Made by a program: the position numbers and the translations under genes. Below the pieces are notes generated by a model. That model was not told the DNA's origin, made no database searches, and saw only the letters and a program-made list of their open reading frames with translations. This document shows, piece after piece, positions 28,528 through 38,037 of a stretch of DNA of 64,000 nt; positions within the stretch are counted from its first letter, which is position 1, and each line of letters begins with the position of its first letter. The DNA is from JAYFRL01 sp034925905 (GTDB lineage Bacteria; Bacillota; Clostridia; Lachnospirales; Anaerotignaceae), in contig JAYFRL010000019.1 of the NCBI GenBank assembly GCA_034925905.1, positions 1-64,000 on the forward strand, in the 5' to 3' direction.

Positions 28528-30780
28528 ATGAATAACAACCATAGGATTCTTATAACAACCATGAGTCTTGATATAGGCGGAGCTGAAACTCACGTTTTGG
28601 AGCTTTCAAAGGAGCTAAAAAACCGCGGTAATACGGTTATTGTCGCGTCAAACGGCGGAGTTTATGTTTCCGAGCTTGAGGCAAACGGGATAAAGCATTA
28701 TGTTGTTCCTATCCATAAGAGGAATATATTGAAAATGATAAAGTCTTATTTTATGCTTAAGAATATAATTATTTCTGAGAGTATAGAAATAGTGCATTCC
28801 CATGCGCGTATACCGGGCTTTATATGCGGTTTTCTTTATAAAAAGCTTAACTTTGCTTTTGTTTCTACAACCCACGGTGTTTATTATACCGGGATGGGGC
28901 TTAAATATCTCACAAATTGGGGACAAAAAACAATAGCTGTCAGCGAGGATATAAAAGAATACCTTATAAAAGAATACTCTCTTAAGAGCAAGGATATTTT
29001 TTTAACTATAAATGGCATAGATACGGATGCTTTTTCACCAGATGCCGACAAGGAGTCTATAATAAAGGAATTTTCGCTTGGAGGTTCAAGGGTTGTTGCT
29101 CATGTTAGCCGTTTGGACGGGAAAAGCTCAACGGTTGCAAAACTTTTGATAGAAAGCGCTTATGGTCTTAAAAAATCCTTCCCTGATATAAAAATATTGA
29201 TAGTGGGCTCAGGGACGGAATTTGACTCCATAAAAGCCCTTGCGGAGGAAACCAACAGAAAATTAGGCTCGGAATATATAATAATGACGGGCGGAAGGAC
29301 AGACGTTGCCCAAATTTTAGCCGTTTGTGATATAGCCATAGGAGTAAGTCGTTCAGTCCTTGAAGCGATGGCAGAAGAAAAGCCGGTTATATTGGCCGGA
29401 AATGAGGAATATAATCAAGGCTTTATGGGAATTTTTAAACCAGACATGCTTAAAGAGGCTATAAAAGAAAACTTTTGCTGCAGAACATCTAAAAAAGTTA
29501 CATCGAAGCTTATAGAAGAAGAAATAATAAACGCTATGAATATGAGCGCGGAAGAAAAAGAAATGCTTGGAAAATTCGGCAGAGAAGTCATTTTAAAATA
29601 TTATTCGGTTAAAAATATGACCGATGATACAGAAAAGGCTTACGAGGCCGCTTTAAGGCAAAAGGCTATGCCGCAATACAATATACTAATGTCAGGATAT
29701 TATGGGTTTAACAACTCCGGAGATGAAGCGATTCTTATTTCAATGCATAACAATATACAAAAGCTGGGAGACAATATGAATATTGTTGTGCTTTCAAACG
29801 ACCCAGAAGGGACAAAAAGAAAGTATGACGTTGAGGTTGTTCATAGGTTTAAGTTTTTCAAGGTTATAAAAGCCATAAGAAACTGCGATGTGCTTTTAAG
29901 CGGAGGCGGGAGTCTGCTCCAGGATACAACCAGCACAAGGTCAATAATGTATTATCTTTCAATAATATTAACAGCTAAACTTTTCGGTAAAAAGGTTATG
30001 CTTTATGCAAATGGGATAGGTCCGGTTTCTAAAAAAACAAACAGATTTGCAGTTAAATGGGTTTTGAATAGGGTAAATATCATAACGCTAAGAGAAGAAA
30101 ATTCGTATGACGAATTGCTGTCCATGGGCGTTAAAAACCCGAATTCTTTTGTAACTGCGGATCCTGTATTTACTATGGATGGAATAAGCAGGGAAGAAGC
30201 AAGGAGATTGTTTTTAAATGCCGGGGTTACTATGAACCGTCCTATTACCGGGATTTCTTTGAGAAGCTGGAAAAAGACGGAAGGATTTTTCGACGATATT
30301 GCAGTTTTGTGCGATTATATATATGAAAAATATGAAAGGGAAATAGTTTTTATAGTTATGCAGGAATCAAGAGACCTTGGAGTAAGCAAAAAGGTTCAAT
30401 CAAAAATGAAAAATCCTTCGTTTATAATGAGTGGGAGCTGTTCTCCTTACGATATAATGGGAATGATAAGCATAATGGATTTTGTCGTTAGCATGAGGCT
30501 GCATACCCTTATATTTGCTGCAAGGCAAAAAGTTCCGCTTATAGGGCTCATTTATGACCCAAAGATAGAATATTATCTTGAAAAGCTTAAGATGCCTTCG
30601 GGCGGAAGGGTAACACAATTTAAAATTGAAAAGGCCATACAAATGGTTGATGATATGGTTTTAAATAAAGAAAAATATGTGCAGATACTTGCAGTAGCGG
30701 AAGAAGAGCTTGAAAAAAAAGCTCACGAAAACGAAAGATATCTTATGAAATTACTTGAGCAAAAGAGGTATGCGAAATGA
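28528..30780 (+). CDS. GT4 glycosyltransferase-CsaB pyruvyltransferase fusion
   Basis: A 750-residue two-domain protein. Residues 1 to about 375 are a GT4 transferase (DIGGAETHVLEL loop, IVHSHARIPG, and SRSVLEAMAEEKPVIL at the nucleotide-sugar site). From about 384 a complete polysaccharide pyruvyltransferase follows (PF04230, CsaB type), beginning NILMSGYYGFNNSGDEAIL, with LLSGGGSLLQD and the C-terminal SMRLHTLIFAARQKVPLIGL. CsaB adds ketal-linked pyruvate to ManNAc of secondary cell-wall polymers, the ligand of SLH domains. The domains are normally separate proteins. The frame is continuous through the junction, with an ATG at codon 381 but no good internal ribosome binding site. Its stop overlaps the next gene. 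Confidence 0.88.
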   Translation: MNNNHRILITTMSLDIGGAETHVLELSKELKNRGNTVIVASNGGVYVSELEANGIKHYVVPIHKRNILKMIKSYFMLKNIIISESIEIVHSHARIPGFICGFLYKKLNFAFVSTTHGVYYTGMGLKYLTNWGQKTIAVSEDIKEYLIKEYSLKSKDIFLTINGIDTDAFSPDADKESIIKEFSLGGSRVVAHVSRLDGKSSTVAKLLIESAYGLKKSFPDIKILIVGSGTEFDSIKALAEETNRKLGSEYIIMTGGRTDVAQILAVCDIAIGVSRSVLEAMAEEKPVILAGNEEYNQGFMGIFKPDMLKEAIKENFCCRTSKKVTSKLIEEEIINAMNMSAEEKEMLGKFGREVILKYYSVKNMTDDTEKAYEAALRQKAMPQYNILMSGYYGFNNSGDEAILISMHNNIQKLGDNMNIVVLSNDPEGTKRKYDVEVVHRFKFFKVIKAIRNCDVLLSGGGSLLQDTTSTRSIMYYLSIILTAKLFGKKVMLYANGIGPVSKKTNRFAVKWVLNRVNIITLREENSYDELLSMGVKNPNSFVTADPVFTMDGISREEARRLFLNAGVTMNRPITGISLRSWKKTEGFFDDIAVLCDYIYEKYEREIVFIVMQESRDLGVSKKVQSKMKNPSFIMSGSCSPYDIMGMISIMDFVVSMRLHTLIFAARQKVPLIGLIYDPKIEYYLEKLKMPSGGRVTQFKIEKAIQMVDDMVLNKEKYVQILAVAEEELEKKAHENERYLMKLLEQKRYAK

Positions 30781-31502
30781 GCAAACAAATTGAAGTTTTA
30801 AATGTACCTTTCGACGTTCTTAGCATGGAAGAAGCTGTGTCGAGAGTCATATCATATATGGATACAAATGGAAGCCATATAATCTGCACTCCCAACCCCG
30901 AAATAGTTATGGCTGCCGGAAGCGACAGAGAACTTATGGATATATTAAAAGCTGCAGATCTCGTTGTTCCCGATGGGGTTGGGATTGTGTGGGCATTGAA
31001 AAAGTCCGGCGGAGTTCATGTGCAAAGGATAGCGGGGTATGACCTTATTCAAAACGTATTTGCCAAAATAAAAAGCTCGGACAGAAGCGTGTATTTTTTT
31101 GGAGGCGCCCCGGGAGTTGCAGCGGATGCCGCAAGAGCTATGCAAAAGAAACATCCCGGACTTAAAATAGTTGGCACAAGGAACGGATATTTTACTGAAA
31201 GAGATGAAATAAAAATAATAGATGAAATAAAGAAGGCAAAACCTGATTTGCTTTTGGTTGGCTTGGGTTCTCCAAAGCAAGAAAAATGGATGTATAACAA
31301 TTTGAGGCTTACGGGGGTTAAATCTGCCATAGGCGTAGGCGGAAGCTTCGATGTTATGTCGGGCAGGATTAAAAGAGCCCCGAAAATTTTTCAAAGACTT
31401 GGGCTTGAATGGTTTTATAGGCTCATAAAGCAGCCTGTACGTTTTAAGCGTATTTTAAAACTGCCGAATTTTGTGTTTAAGGTGATTTTTAGTCTTAAGT
31501 AG
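30777..31502 (+). CDS. tagA: WecG/TagA/CpsF family glycosyltransferase
   Basis: A 241-residue GT26 enzyme. Diagnostic motifs are CTPNPEIVMAA, the VVPDGVGIVWA segment with the catalytic-loop aspartate, FFGGAPGVA and VGLGSPKQEKWM. TagA-type enzymes transfer ManNAc to GlcNAc-PP-undecaprenol, the first committed step of wall teichoic acid and related secondary polymers. A ManNAc-adding enzyme next to CsaB fits, because CsaB pyruvylates ManNAc. The ATG overlaps the fusion gene's stop (ATGA), showing tight coupling. The C-terminal basic helix (RLIKQPVRFKRILKLP) is a typical membrane-attachment tail. Confidence 0.92.
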   Translation: MSKQIEVLNVPFDVLSMEEAVSRVISYMDTNGSHIICTPNPEIVMAAGSDRELMDILKAADLVVPDGVGIVWALKKSGGVHVQRIAGYDLIQNVFAKIKSSDRSVYFFGGAPGVAADAARAMQKKHPGLKIVGTRNGYFTERDEIKIIDEIKKAKPDLLLVGLGSPKQEKWMYNNLRLTGVKSAIGVGGSFDVMSGRIKRAPKIFQRLGLEWFYRLIKQPVRFKRILKLPNFVFKVIFSLK

Positions 31503-31534
31503 GGGGTTTTTATAATTTTAAAGAGGTGCTTGGC

Positions 31535-32392
31535 GTGAACAAAAATCTTTTGAAAGACTATCTGTTTATGGTTTTAGGCTCCACTCTTCTTGCTATAGGG
31601 GTAACGTGTTTTTATAGTGCAAACCATGTAGTTGTCGGGGGAGTAACGGGTATAGGAATAATTTTGGCGTATATATCAAAAAGCTTTTGGGGTTTTGAAA
31701 TACCGCTTTCTGTTACAAACATTGTTTTCAATATTCCTTTGTTTTTTATGGCTTATAAAGTTATGGGCTTTGAACGCCTTAAAAGAACGATTTTTGCAAC
31801 GCTTTATTTTTCACTGGCTTTAGCCATAGCTGAATACTTACCTGTTCTTAATGATAATCTTATGCTTGCCGCAATATTCGGAGGAGCTTTTTCGGGTATA
31901 GGTCTTGGCTTTGTTTTTAGAGGAATGGGAACGACAGGCGGGGCAGACCTTGCTGCTTCTATAATACACAGGTATTTAAAGCATATATCAGTTTCAAAAA
32001 TACTTTTATTTATAGACACTTGTATTATACTCCTTGGATTATTTGTGTTTGGCGCCGAAAGAACCATGTATGCAATTATAGGCATATACATTTCTACAAA
32101 ATGTATAGACGCTATACTTGAAGGGATGACATATTCAAAAGCCGCTTTTGTAATAACGAGCAAAAAAGAAGAAATATCGGAAGCGATATTTAATTCAATG
32201 CGCAGAGGGGTAACTGCCTTAAATGCAACAGGAATGTATACGGGAGAAGATAAAAGTGTTATCATGTGTGTTTTTTCACAAAAAGAAATAGCAAGATTTA
32301 GGGATGCTGTTAGAAATGCTGATAAAGATGCTTTTATATTTATCACAGATGTTAAAGAGGTGCTGGGCAAGGGCTTTGTTTATATGGAATAG
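31535..32392 (+). CDS. YitT family membrane protein
   Basis: A 285-residue protein with five to six helices (YitT_membrane, PF02588) and a soluble C-terminal DUF2179 domain from about residue 205 that ends FIFITDVKEVLGKGF. The GGVTGIGIIL and RGMGTTGGADL segments are characteristic. The function is unknown; the family is widespread and often multicopy in Firmicutes. The start is GTG 31535, seven bases after AGAGGTG; the GTG at 31526 lies inside that site. It follows tagA by 32 bases, so it may be read with the polysaccharide genes. Confidence 0.85.
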   Translation: MNKNLLKDYLFMVLGSTLLAIGVTCFYSANHVVVGGVTGIGIILAYISKSFWGFEIPLSVTNIVFNIPLFFMAYKVMGFERLKRTIFATLYFSLALAIAEYLPVLNDNLMLAAIFGGAFSGIGLGFVFRGMGTTGGADLAASIIHRYLKHISVSKILLFIDTCIILLGLFVFGAERTMYAIIGIYISTKCIDAILEGMTYSKAAFVITSKKEEISEAIFNSMRRGVTALNATGMYTGEDKSVIMCVFSQKEIARFRDAVRNADKDAFIFITDVKEVLGKGFVYME

Positions 32393-32769
32393 TGTGTTTT
32401 ATTTTGACAATTTAACAATGAATTTATAACAAAATATTGCACAAAACCATGAAACTGTATTTTAAAAATTAAAAATATTAAGAAAATGTCATTTTTAAAA
32501 TAAATTCTCTTTATTTTTTTGTTATTATGTTATAAAATATATTAAGTGTGCTGAATAAAAAATTGTTGTAAAAATTTTATTTTGAAAAAAATCTCGGATT
32601 TTTTCAGCAAAAGCAAAGAAAAATTATATGTTTTATATAACTCCAGAAAATATAAGAGCATTTAAACGCTAAGTTTTTTGTATATTTTTTAGGGGTTTGG
32701 GCGTAATTATCTAAATATACAAAGGGTTCTGGGTTTCCTGGATTTAAAAAAATTGAGCGGGGTGAATTT
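32393..32769 (+). other. AT-rich regulatory gap upstream of the CdaR-type regulator
   Basis: No gene is visible in these 377 bases. Candidate promoters are TTGACA at 32404-32409 (poorly spaced -10 boxes near 32425) and an extended -10 TGTTATAAA at 32528-32536. A short A/T hairpin (32584-32605, TCG loop) lies in the presumed leader. The unusual length suggests regulated expression of the downstream gene or cluster. Confidence 0.5.
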
Positions 32770-33861
32770 ATGATTTCTAATCAAATTCTTCAAAACACAA
32801 TTGACGGGCTTAAAAATATTACCCGAAGAGAACTTAGCATTGTTGAAAAAGAAGGAAAGATTATAGCGACAACAGAAGAAGCCATGATAGCAAAGCAGAT
32901 TGACGCGGTTGAAAATTTCGTCTTATCTCCGGCAGAAAGCCAACTTATAATGGGATATCAATATTTCAAAATATATGATAATGGTATTCCGGAATATGTT
33001 GTCCAGGTTAAAGGCGAAGATGAAGAGGGCTATAGAATAGGTAAAATAGCTGCTTTCCAGATACAAAGCCTTCTGGTGGCGTATAAAGAGAGATACGATA
33101 AAGATAACTTTATTAAAAATCTTCTTTTGGACAATCTTCTTTTGGTTGACATTTATAGTCGGGCAAAGAAACTCCACATTGAAAACAATGTAAGGCGTAT
33201 CGTTTATCTTATAGAAACAGATATAGATAAAGATATGAATGTTGTTGAGGTTGTAAGAAATATATTCCCTTCAAAAACAAAGGATTTTGTTACTGCCGTT
33301 GATGAGCGCAGCATGATTTTGGTTAAAGAGCTCCGCGATAAAGAAACTATGGAAGAAATTGAAAAGATTTCAAAGGCAATAGCAGATACGTTAATCAACG
33401 AATCAGGCAACAAAACTTATGTTTCAATAGGAACCATTGTATCTGATTTAAAGGATGTTTCGCGTTCTTATAAAGAAGCCAAAATGGCCCTTGAGGTTGG
33501 CAAAATATTTGAGAGCGACAAAAATATTATAAACTATGAATGGCTTGGAATAGGCAGGCTTATATATCAGCTTCCGCTTCCGCTTTGCAGAATGTTTATA
33601 AAAGAGGTTCTCCATGGGCTTACAATTGATGATTTTGATGATGAAACCCTTGCAACCGTAAATAAATTCTTTGAAAACAATCTAAATGTTTCCGAAACTT
33701 CAAGACAGCTTTATATCCATAGAAATACGCTGGTATATAGGCTTGATAAGCTCCAGAAGATGACAGGTCTTGACCTTAGGAATTTTGATGATGCCATTAT
33801 TTTCAAGATTACATTAATGGTCAGCCGGTATATGATATATATGGATAAGATGTCCTATTGA
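32770..33861 (+). CDS. CdaR/PucR-type transcriptional regulator
   Basis: A 363-residue protein. The N-terminal 110 residues resemble the sugar-diacid recognition domain of CdaR. A central GGDEF-like domain (about 145-270) includes the SYKEAKMALEVG helix. The C-terminal PucR-type helix-turn-helix (about 300-355) carries NVSETSRQLYIHRNTLVYRL. Proteins of this layout activate catabolic or housekeeping operons in response to small acids; this one's ligand is unknown. It starts ATG 32770 after GGGGTGA and ends 40 bases before ftsE, so it could be in the division operon or regulate it. No operator was identified. Confidence 0.85.
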   Translation: MISNQILQNTIDGLKNITRRELSIVEKEGKIIATTEEAMIAKQIDAVENFVLSPAESQLIMGYQYFKIYDNGIPEYVVQVKGEDEEGYRIGKIAAFQIQSLLVAYKERYDKDNFIKNLLLDNLLLVDIYSRAKKLHIENNVRRIVYLIETDIDKDMNVVEVVRNIFPSKTKDFVTAVDERSMILVKELRDKETMEEIEKISKAIADTLINESGNKTYVSIGTIVSDLKDVSRSYKEAKMALEVGKIFESDKNIINYEWLGIGRLIYQLPLPLCRMFIKEVLHGLTIDDFDDETLATVNKFFENNLNVSETSRQLYIHRNTLVYRLDKLQKMTGLDLRNFDDAIIFKITLMVSRYMIYMDKMSY

Positions 33862-33901
33862 GCTTAATTTTTAAATGATAAGAACTGAAAGGACGATTAT
33901 T

Positions 33902-34588
33902 TTGATCAGACTTAGAAACGTGACAAAAACATATCCGAACGGTTCATGTGGCGTGAGCGGTGTCACTATAAACATTGAAGAGGGAGAATTTGTTTTTATA
34001 GTCGGTTCAAGCGGCTCAGGCAAATCAACTCTTGTAAGGTTGTTGCTTAAGGAGCTTGACCCAACCGATGGCGAAATATTTATAAATAAAACAAACACGG
34101 TTACGTTGCCAAGAAAAAAAATTCCGTGCCTTAGGCGTAATTTAGGCGTTGTTTTTCAGGATTTCAGGCTTTTGCCAAACAAAACAGTTTATGAAAACAT
34201 CGCTTTTGCCATGCGAGTTATTGAGGCGCCTTCAAGAATTATACGCCGAAATGTACATACCGTTCTTGCGCTTGTTGGTTTATCTCAAAAAGCAAAATCA
34301 TACCCTAATCAGCTTTCCGGCGGGGAGCAGCAAAGAGCTGCTCTTGCGAGGGCAATTGTAAATAACCCTCCTATACTTATTGCAGATGAGCCCACGGGAA
34401 ATCTTGACCCGGAAACGGCATGGGATATTATGACCCTTTTAGACGAGATAAACAAAAGAGGGACAACTGTTGTTATTGCCACGCATGCAAAAGACATTGT
34501 AGACGCTATGCAAAAAAGAGTTGTCACCTTGTCTAATGGGAAGGTTGTAAGAGACATTAGAAAAGGTGGGTATAGTGATGAGATTTAG
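33902..34588 (+). CDS. ftsE: Cell division ATP-binding protein FtsE
   Basis: A 228-residue ABC ATPase, the usual FtsE length. Walker A is GSSGSGKST, the signature is LSGGEQQR and Walker B is ILIADEPTG. FtsE forms a complex with FtsX at the division or growth site and uses ATP to activate peptidoglycan hydrolases. TTG 33902 is the best start: GAAAGGA lies eight bases upstream and the product begins MIRLRNVTKTYPNG, as FtsE does. The frame from the ATG at 33875 would embed that site. It overlaps ftsX by 11 bases. Confidence 0.95.
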   Translation: MIRLRNVTKTYPNGSCGVSGVTINIEEGEFVFIVGSSGSGKSTLVRLLLKELDPTDGEIFINKTNTVTLPRKKIPCLRRNLGVVFQDFRLLPNKTVYENIAFAMRVIEAPSRIIRRNVHTVLALVGLSQKAKSYPNQLSGGEQQRAALARAIVNNPPILIADEPTGNLDPETAWDIMTLLDEINKRGTTVVIATHAKDIVDAMQKRVVTLSNGKVVRDIRKGGYSDEI

Positions 34589-35477
34589 CTCTTTGAAATA
34601 TTTGCTTAAAGAAGGCGTTTCGGGGCTTTTTATGAACCGCCTTATGACAATTGCGTCAATAGCAGTTGTTTCAGCGTGTATACTGATAATGTCTTTTTCA
34701 TACTGTGTTATAACAAATATAAACTATGTTTTAAAGCAACTTGAGGAATCAATAGGTATTGAAGTATTTTTGGATTCCAATTATACAGCCGAAGAAATAA
34801 ATAAAATAAACGATGAAATCTCCAAAATAGAACACATAACTCAGGTTGTTTATGTTTCTCCTTCCGAAGCTTTGGCCCAGCTTAAAGATGAATGGGATGC
34901 AGATGATGTTTTGGAAGGCTTTAATGAAGAAAACAATCCTTTGTCTCATTCTTTTGAGATAAAGATTGATAATATTAAAAACCAGAGCAAGGTTTTAGAT
35001 GCCCTTAACCAAATAAAAGACATTAAAAATATAACCCATGCTCAGGGGGAAGCAGAAGTTCTTTTGAAAGTAAATAAATTAATCACAATAGCCGGTGGAT
35101 TAACAATATTAATTTTGGCTATTATTTCTGTTGTTATTATTTTCAACACAATAAAGATTTCTGTTTATACAAGAAAAACCGAGATAAATATAATGAAATA
35201 TGTTGGTGCTACGGATTGGTTTATAAGATGGCCGTTCCTTATAGAAGGTATTTTTATAGGCTTTATAGGCTCTGTAATACCTATGCTTATAAGCTGGCCT
35301 TTGTATGGGAAAACAATAAGCGTTCTTTATGAATATCTGCCAATACTTAAAAATATAGTTACATTCCGTTTTGGCTCGGATATTTTTTCAGTACTTATTC
35401 CTGTGTCTTTTGCAGCAGGGATATTGCTTGGAGTTGTAGGAAGCGCGTCTTCAATCCGAAAACATTTAAATGCATAA
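34578..35477 (+). CDS. ftsX: Cell division protein FtsX
   Basis: A 299-residue permease-like protein with one N-terminal helix, an outer loop domain (about 45-165) and three C-terminal helices. The loop includes the IEVFLDSNYTAEEI and VYVSPSEALAQLKDEW segments typical of Gram-positive FtsX, which contact the hydrolase partner. ATG 34578 lies eight bases after AAAAGGTGG and inside the end of ftsE. The next gene encodes a PcsB/CwlO-like hydrolase, exactly the partner that FtsEX activates. Confidence 0.95.
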   Translation: MRFSSLKYLLKEGVSGLFMNRLMTIASIAVVSACILIMSFSYCVITNINYVLKQLEESIGIEVFLDSNYTAEEINKINDEISKIEHITQVVYVSPSEALAQLKDEWDADDVLEGFNEENNPLSHSFEIKIDNIKNQSKVLDALNQIKDIKNITHAQGEAEVLLKVNKLITIAGGLTILILAIISVVIIFNTIKISVYTRKTEINIMKYVGATDWFIRWPFLIEGIFIGFIGSVIPMLISWPLYGKTISVLYEYLPILKNIVTFRFGSDIFSVLIPVSFAAGILLGVVGSASSIRKHLNA

Positions 35478-35496
35478 GGAGGCGTGACAAGAAAGA

Positions 35497-36666
35497 ATGA
35501 AGAAAATTGTTCTTTGTTTAACCATAGCTTCTTTGATGTTTGGCAGTATGAATATTTCTTCTGCGCTTGGGAACTCTTTGTCAGATCTTCAAAATAGGCA
35601 AAACAACCTTTCAAGCCAAAAGAAAGATGCGCAAAGCGAGCTTGAAGATATAAAAGGTCAGCAAAAGAGTGTTCAGGAAGAGCTTAACGATTTGGATGTT
35701 GAGTTTACAGCAGCAAACGATGCTTTGAATGAAACGGAGCTTAAACTTGACGAAACTAATGCAAGGCTTGAAGAAGCACAAAAGAATCTTAGCGAGGCAC
35801 AAAATAAGAAAGATGCGCAAATGGAATCTTTCAGCAACAGAATAAGTTTTATATATGAAAACGGCTCTATAGGCTATCTTCAAATTATTTTTGAGGCAAA
35901 GAGTTTTAATGATATGCTTCGACGGATGCAATATGTAAAAGACATAATGTCATATGACGAAACTCTTCTTGAAGAGCTTAGGGAAACGGAAGCAACAATA
36001 AAAAAACAAACTGAAAACATAGAAAAAGAAAAGCAGGGGATACAAACCCTTGCAGATAAACAATGGGAAGAGACCCAGAAGCTTTCAAAGCTTGTTTCAC
36101 AGAAAAAGCAGACCATAGAACAATTTAATAGCGATGCTAAGAAAAAAGAACAATATATAGCAGCACTCGAAGCCTCAAGCAATGAAGTTGCAAGGCTTAT
36201 TATCGCAGCAACTGCAAATGACAATTCGGGCTATGTTTATACAGGCGGCCAGCTTAATTGGCCGATTCCTTCAAAACCGGCTGCTTCTTCAAGCATAAGC
36301 AGCGGATATGGCACAAGAACCAGCCCCGTTGGCAGAGGAACAGAATTCCATACCGGATATGATATTCCGGCAAGCTATGGGGCAGATATAGTTGCAGCAG
36401 AAGCCGGAACGGTTATAACTGCAGGTTGGGTAAACGGATATGGGTATACGGTTATAATAAACCACGGCGGAGGGCTTACTACTCTTTATGGACACAATTC
36501 CAAGCTGGTTGTGGCCGTCGGGGATAAGGTTACAAGAGGTCAGGTTATCGCAAAATGCGGAAGCACAGGCTGGTCTACCGGAAACCACTGCCATTTTGAG
36601 GTTCGTGTTAATGGTAAGCATACAAATCCTGGACCGTATTTAGGAGTAAAAAATGTTGCATATTAA
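35497..36666 (+). CDS. PcsB/EnvC-like murein hydrolase with M23 domain
   Basis: A 389-residue secreted protein. It has a signal peptide (about 1-25, ISSALG), a long coiled coil (about 28-235, rich in Gln/Lys/Glu) and a C-terminal LytM/M23 endopeptidase domain (about 250-385). Zinc and catalytic residues are present: His285 and Asp289 in HTGYD, and His364 and His366 in HCHFEVR. This architecture is that of hydrolases or activators opened by FtsEX. The active-site residues look intact, so it is probably a hydrolase itself rather than an EnvC-type activator. The AAGGAGG site is rather far (13 bases) from ATG 35497. Confidence 0.9.
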   Translation: MKKIVLCLTIASLMFGSMNISSALGNSLSDLQNRQNNLSSQKKDAQSELEDIKGQQKSVQEELNDLDVEFTAANDALNETELKLDETNARLEEAQKNLSEAQNKKDAQMESFSNRISFIYENGSIGYLQIIFEAKSFNDMLRRMQYVKDIMSYDETLLEELRETEATIKKQTENIEKEKQGIQTLADKQWEETQKLSKLVSQKKQTIEQFNSDAKKKEQYIAALEASSNEVARLIIAATANDNSGYVYTGGQLNWPIPSKPAASSSISSGYGTRTSPVGRGTEFHTGYDIPASYGADIVAAEAGTVITAGWVNGYGYTVIINHGGGLTTLYGHNSKLVVAVGDKVTRGQVIAKCGSTGWSTGNHCHFEVRVNGKHTNPGPYLGVKNVAY

Positions 36667-36677
36667 TAAATTTTGGC

Positions 36678-36701
36678 AAGCCCTGTGAAAAAACGGGGCT
36701 T
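36678..36701 (+). terminator. Weak terminator after the M23 hydrolase gene
   Basis: A 9-bp stem (36678-36686 with 36693-36701, one wobble) is followed by only a short T-poor tract (TGCTTTG). It may be partial, and a TATAAT box at 36712-36717 follows. Confidence 0.5.
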
Positions 36702-36771
36702 TGCTTTGTAGTATAATATATATTCCCTGGTAATAGAATATAAAATAAGTTTCGGGGAGATGAAATTTTTA

Positions 36772-37959
36772 ATGGACAAAAAAACATTTATAAAAGGCGT
36801 TGTAGTAGGCATAGGTTCAGTAGCTTTATTATTTACGGGTGTAATTGGGTTTAAAACTATAAATGCATGTTTTGGAAACAATAGTTTTCTTCCGAGTGAA
36901 AAGGTTAACGCCATTTCAATGGTGCTTGATAAGTATTATGTTGAAGATATAGACACAGAGAAAATGGAAGAAGGCATGTATAAGGGGTTTGTATCCGCTT
37001 TGGGAGACCCTTATACCATTTATCTTAGCAAAGCTGAGCTTGAAAGCTTTTATGAGGATAATGAAGGCTCCTTTATAGGTATAGGCGTTGAAGTAACCGT
37101 TGATAAGGAAGATATGAAAATAACGGTTGTAACTCCCATCCCTGGCAGTCCTGCGGAGACGGCCGGAATTTTATCGGGTGATAAAATTATAAAGGTAAAT
37201 GGTGTTTCTGTCAGCGGGAATGAATTAAGTGATGCCATTTCCACAATAAGGGGCGAAGTAAATACAGATGTAACTGTAACAATATATAGAGAGTCAACAA
37301 GAAATACCTTTGATGTTACATTGACAAGAAGCAATATCAGCGAATCAACTGTAAAATATGAAATGAAGGACGGGAACATAGGTTATATAAAAATAAGCCA
37401 GTTTAAGAAAAATACTTACGACCAGTTTATAGAGGCTTATAATGATTTAAACAATATGGGCCAAAAAGGTCTTATTATAGATTTGAGAAATAATCCAGGA
37501 GGTCTTTTTGATGTGGTTGGTAATATTACCGATGAGCTTGTTCCGGAAGGCACTTATGTTTACACAATAGACAAACAAGGCACCAGAGTTGATAAGGAGT
37601 CAGATGCGGAGTGTATAAATATCCCGCTTTGCTTGCTTGTTAACGAAAACAGCGCAAGCGCTTCGGAGATACTTTCAGGTGCTGTCCAGGATATGGGTGT
37701 GGGAAAACTTGTTGGAACTAAAACCTTTGGGAAAGGTCTTGTTCAAGGTATATATCCCCTTGGGGACGGAAGCGGTATAAAAATAACCATACAAAAATAT
37801 TATACACCTAGAGGAGTTTGCATACAGGGTGAAGGAATAACTCCAGATTATATAGTTGAGCTCCCCGATACCATTTCAAACCCATTGCTTATTAGCCCGG
37901 AAGAAGATATCCAGCTTCAAAAGGCTGTTGAAGTTATAAGCTTAAGTATTAAAAAATAA
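36772..37959 (+). CDS. S41 family carboxy-terminal processing protease
   Basis: A 395-residue membrane-anchored protease. One N-terminal helix (about 8-28) is followed by a PDZ domain (about 95-185) with IGVEV and AGILSGDKIIKVNG. The S41 catalytic domain (about 195-395) carries the serine in NENSASASE and the lysine in TFGKGLVQG. CtpA/CtpB enzymes trim exported proteins; in Bacillus CtpB acts in sporulation signalling. Here the neighbours suggest a role in controlling wall hydrolases. I chose ATG 36772, 12 bases from GGGGAG; the ATG at 36760 overlaps that site. Confidence 0.9.
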   Translation: MDKKTFIKGVVVGIGSVALLFTGVIGFKTINACFGNNSFLPSEKVNAISMVLDKYYVEDIDTEKMEEGMYKGFVSALGDPYTIYLSKAELESFYEDNEGSFIGIGVEVTVDKEDMKITVVTPIPGSPAETAGILSGDKIIKVNGVSVSGNELSDAISTIRGEVNTDVTVTIYRESTRNTFDVTLTRSNISESTVKYEMKDGNIGYIKISQFKKNTYDQFIEAYNDLNNMGQKGLIIDLRNNPGGLFDVVGNITDELVPEGTYVYTIDKQGTRVDKESDAECINIPLCLLVNENSASASEILSGAVQDMGVGKLVGTKTFGKGLVQGIYPLGDGSGIKITIQKYYTPRGVCIQGEGITPDYIVELPDTISNPLLISPEEDIQLQKAVEVISLSIKK

Positions 37960-37962
37960 ACT

Positions 37963-37995
37963 AAAAGACGCTTTTCAATTGAAGGGCGTCTTTTT
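37963..37995 (+). terminator. Terminator after the S41 protease gene
   Basis: A GACGC stem extended by wobble and A/T pairs to an AATT loop (37963-37976 with 37981-37994) is followed by T5. It is a canonical intrinsic terminator. Confidence 0.85.
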
Positions 37996-38037
37996 ATGTA
38001 AGAAATTTAAAAATGTTCATAATTTTTACAATATTCT

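Noticed and set aside
28528..30780. Two separate genes joined by a sequencing error
   Set aside because: The frame is continuous, the linker is natural in composition, and no ribosome binding site precedes the internal ATG at codon 381. It is kept as a fusion, with resequencing noted as a test.
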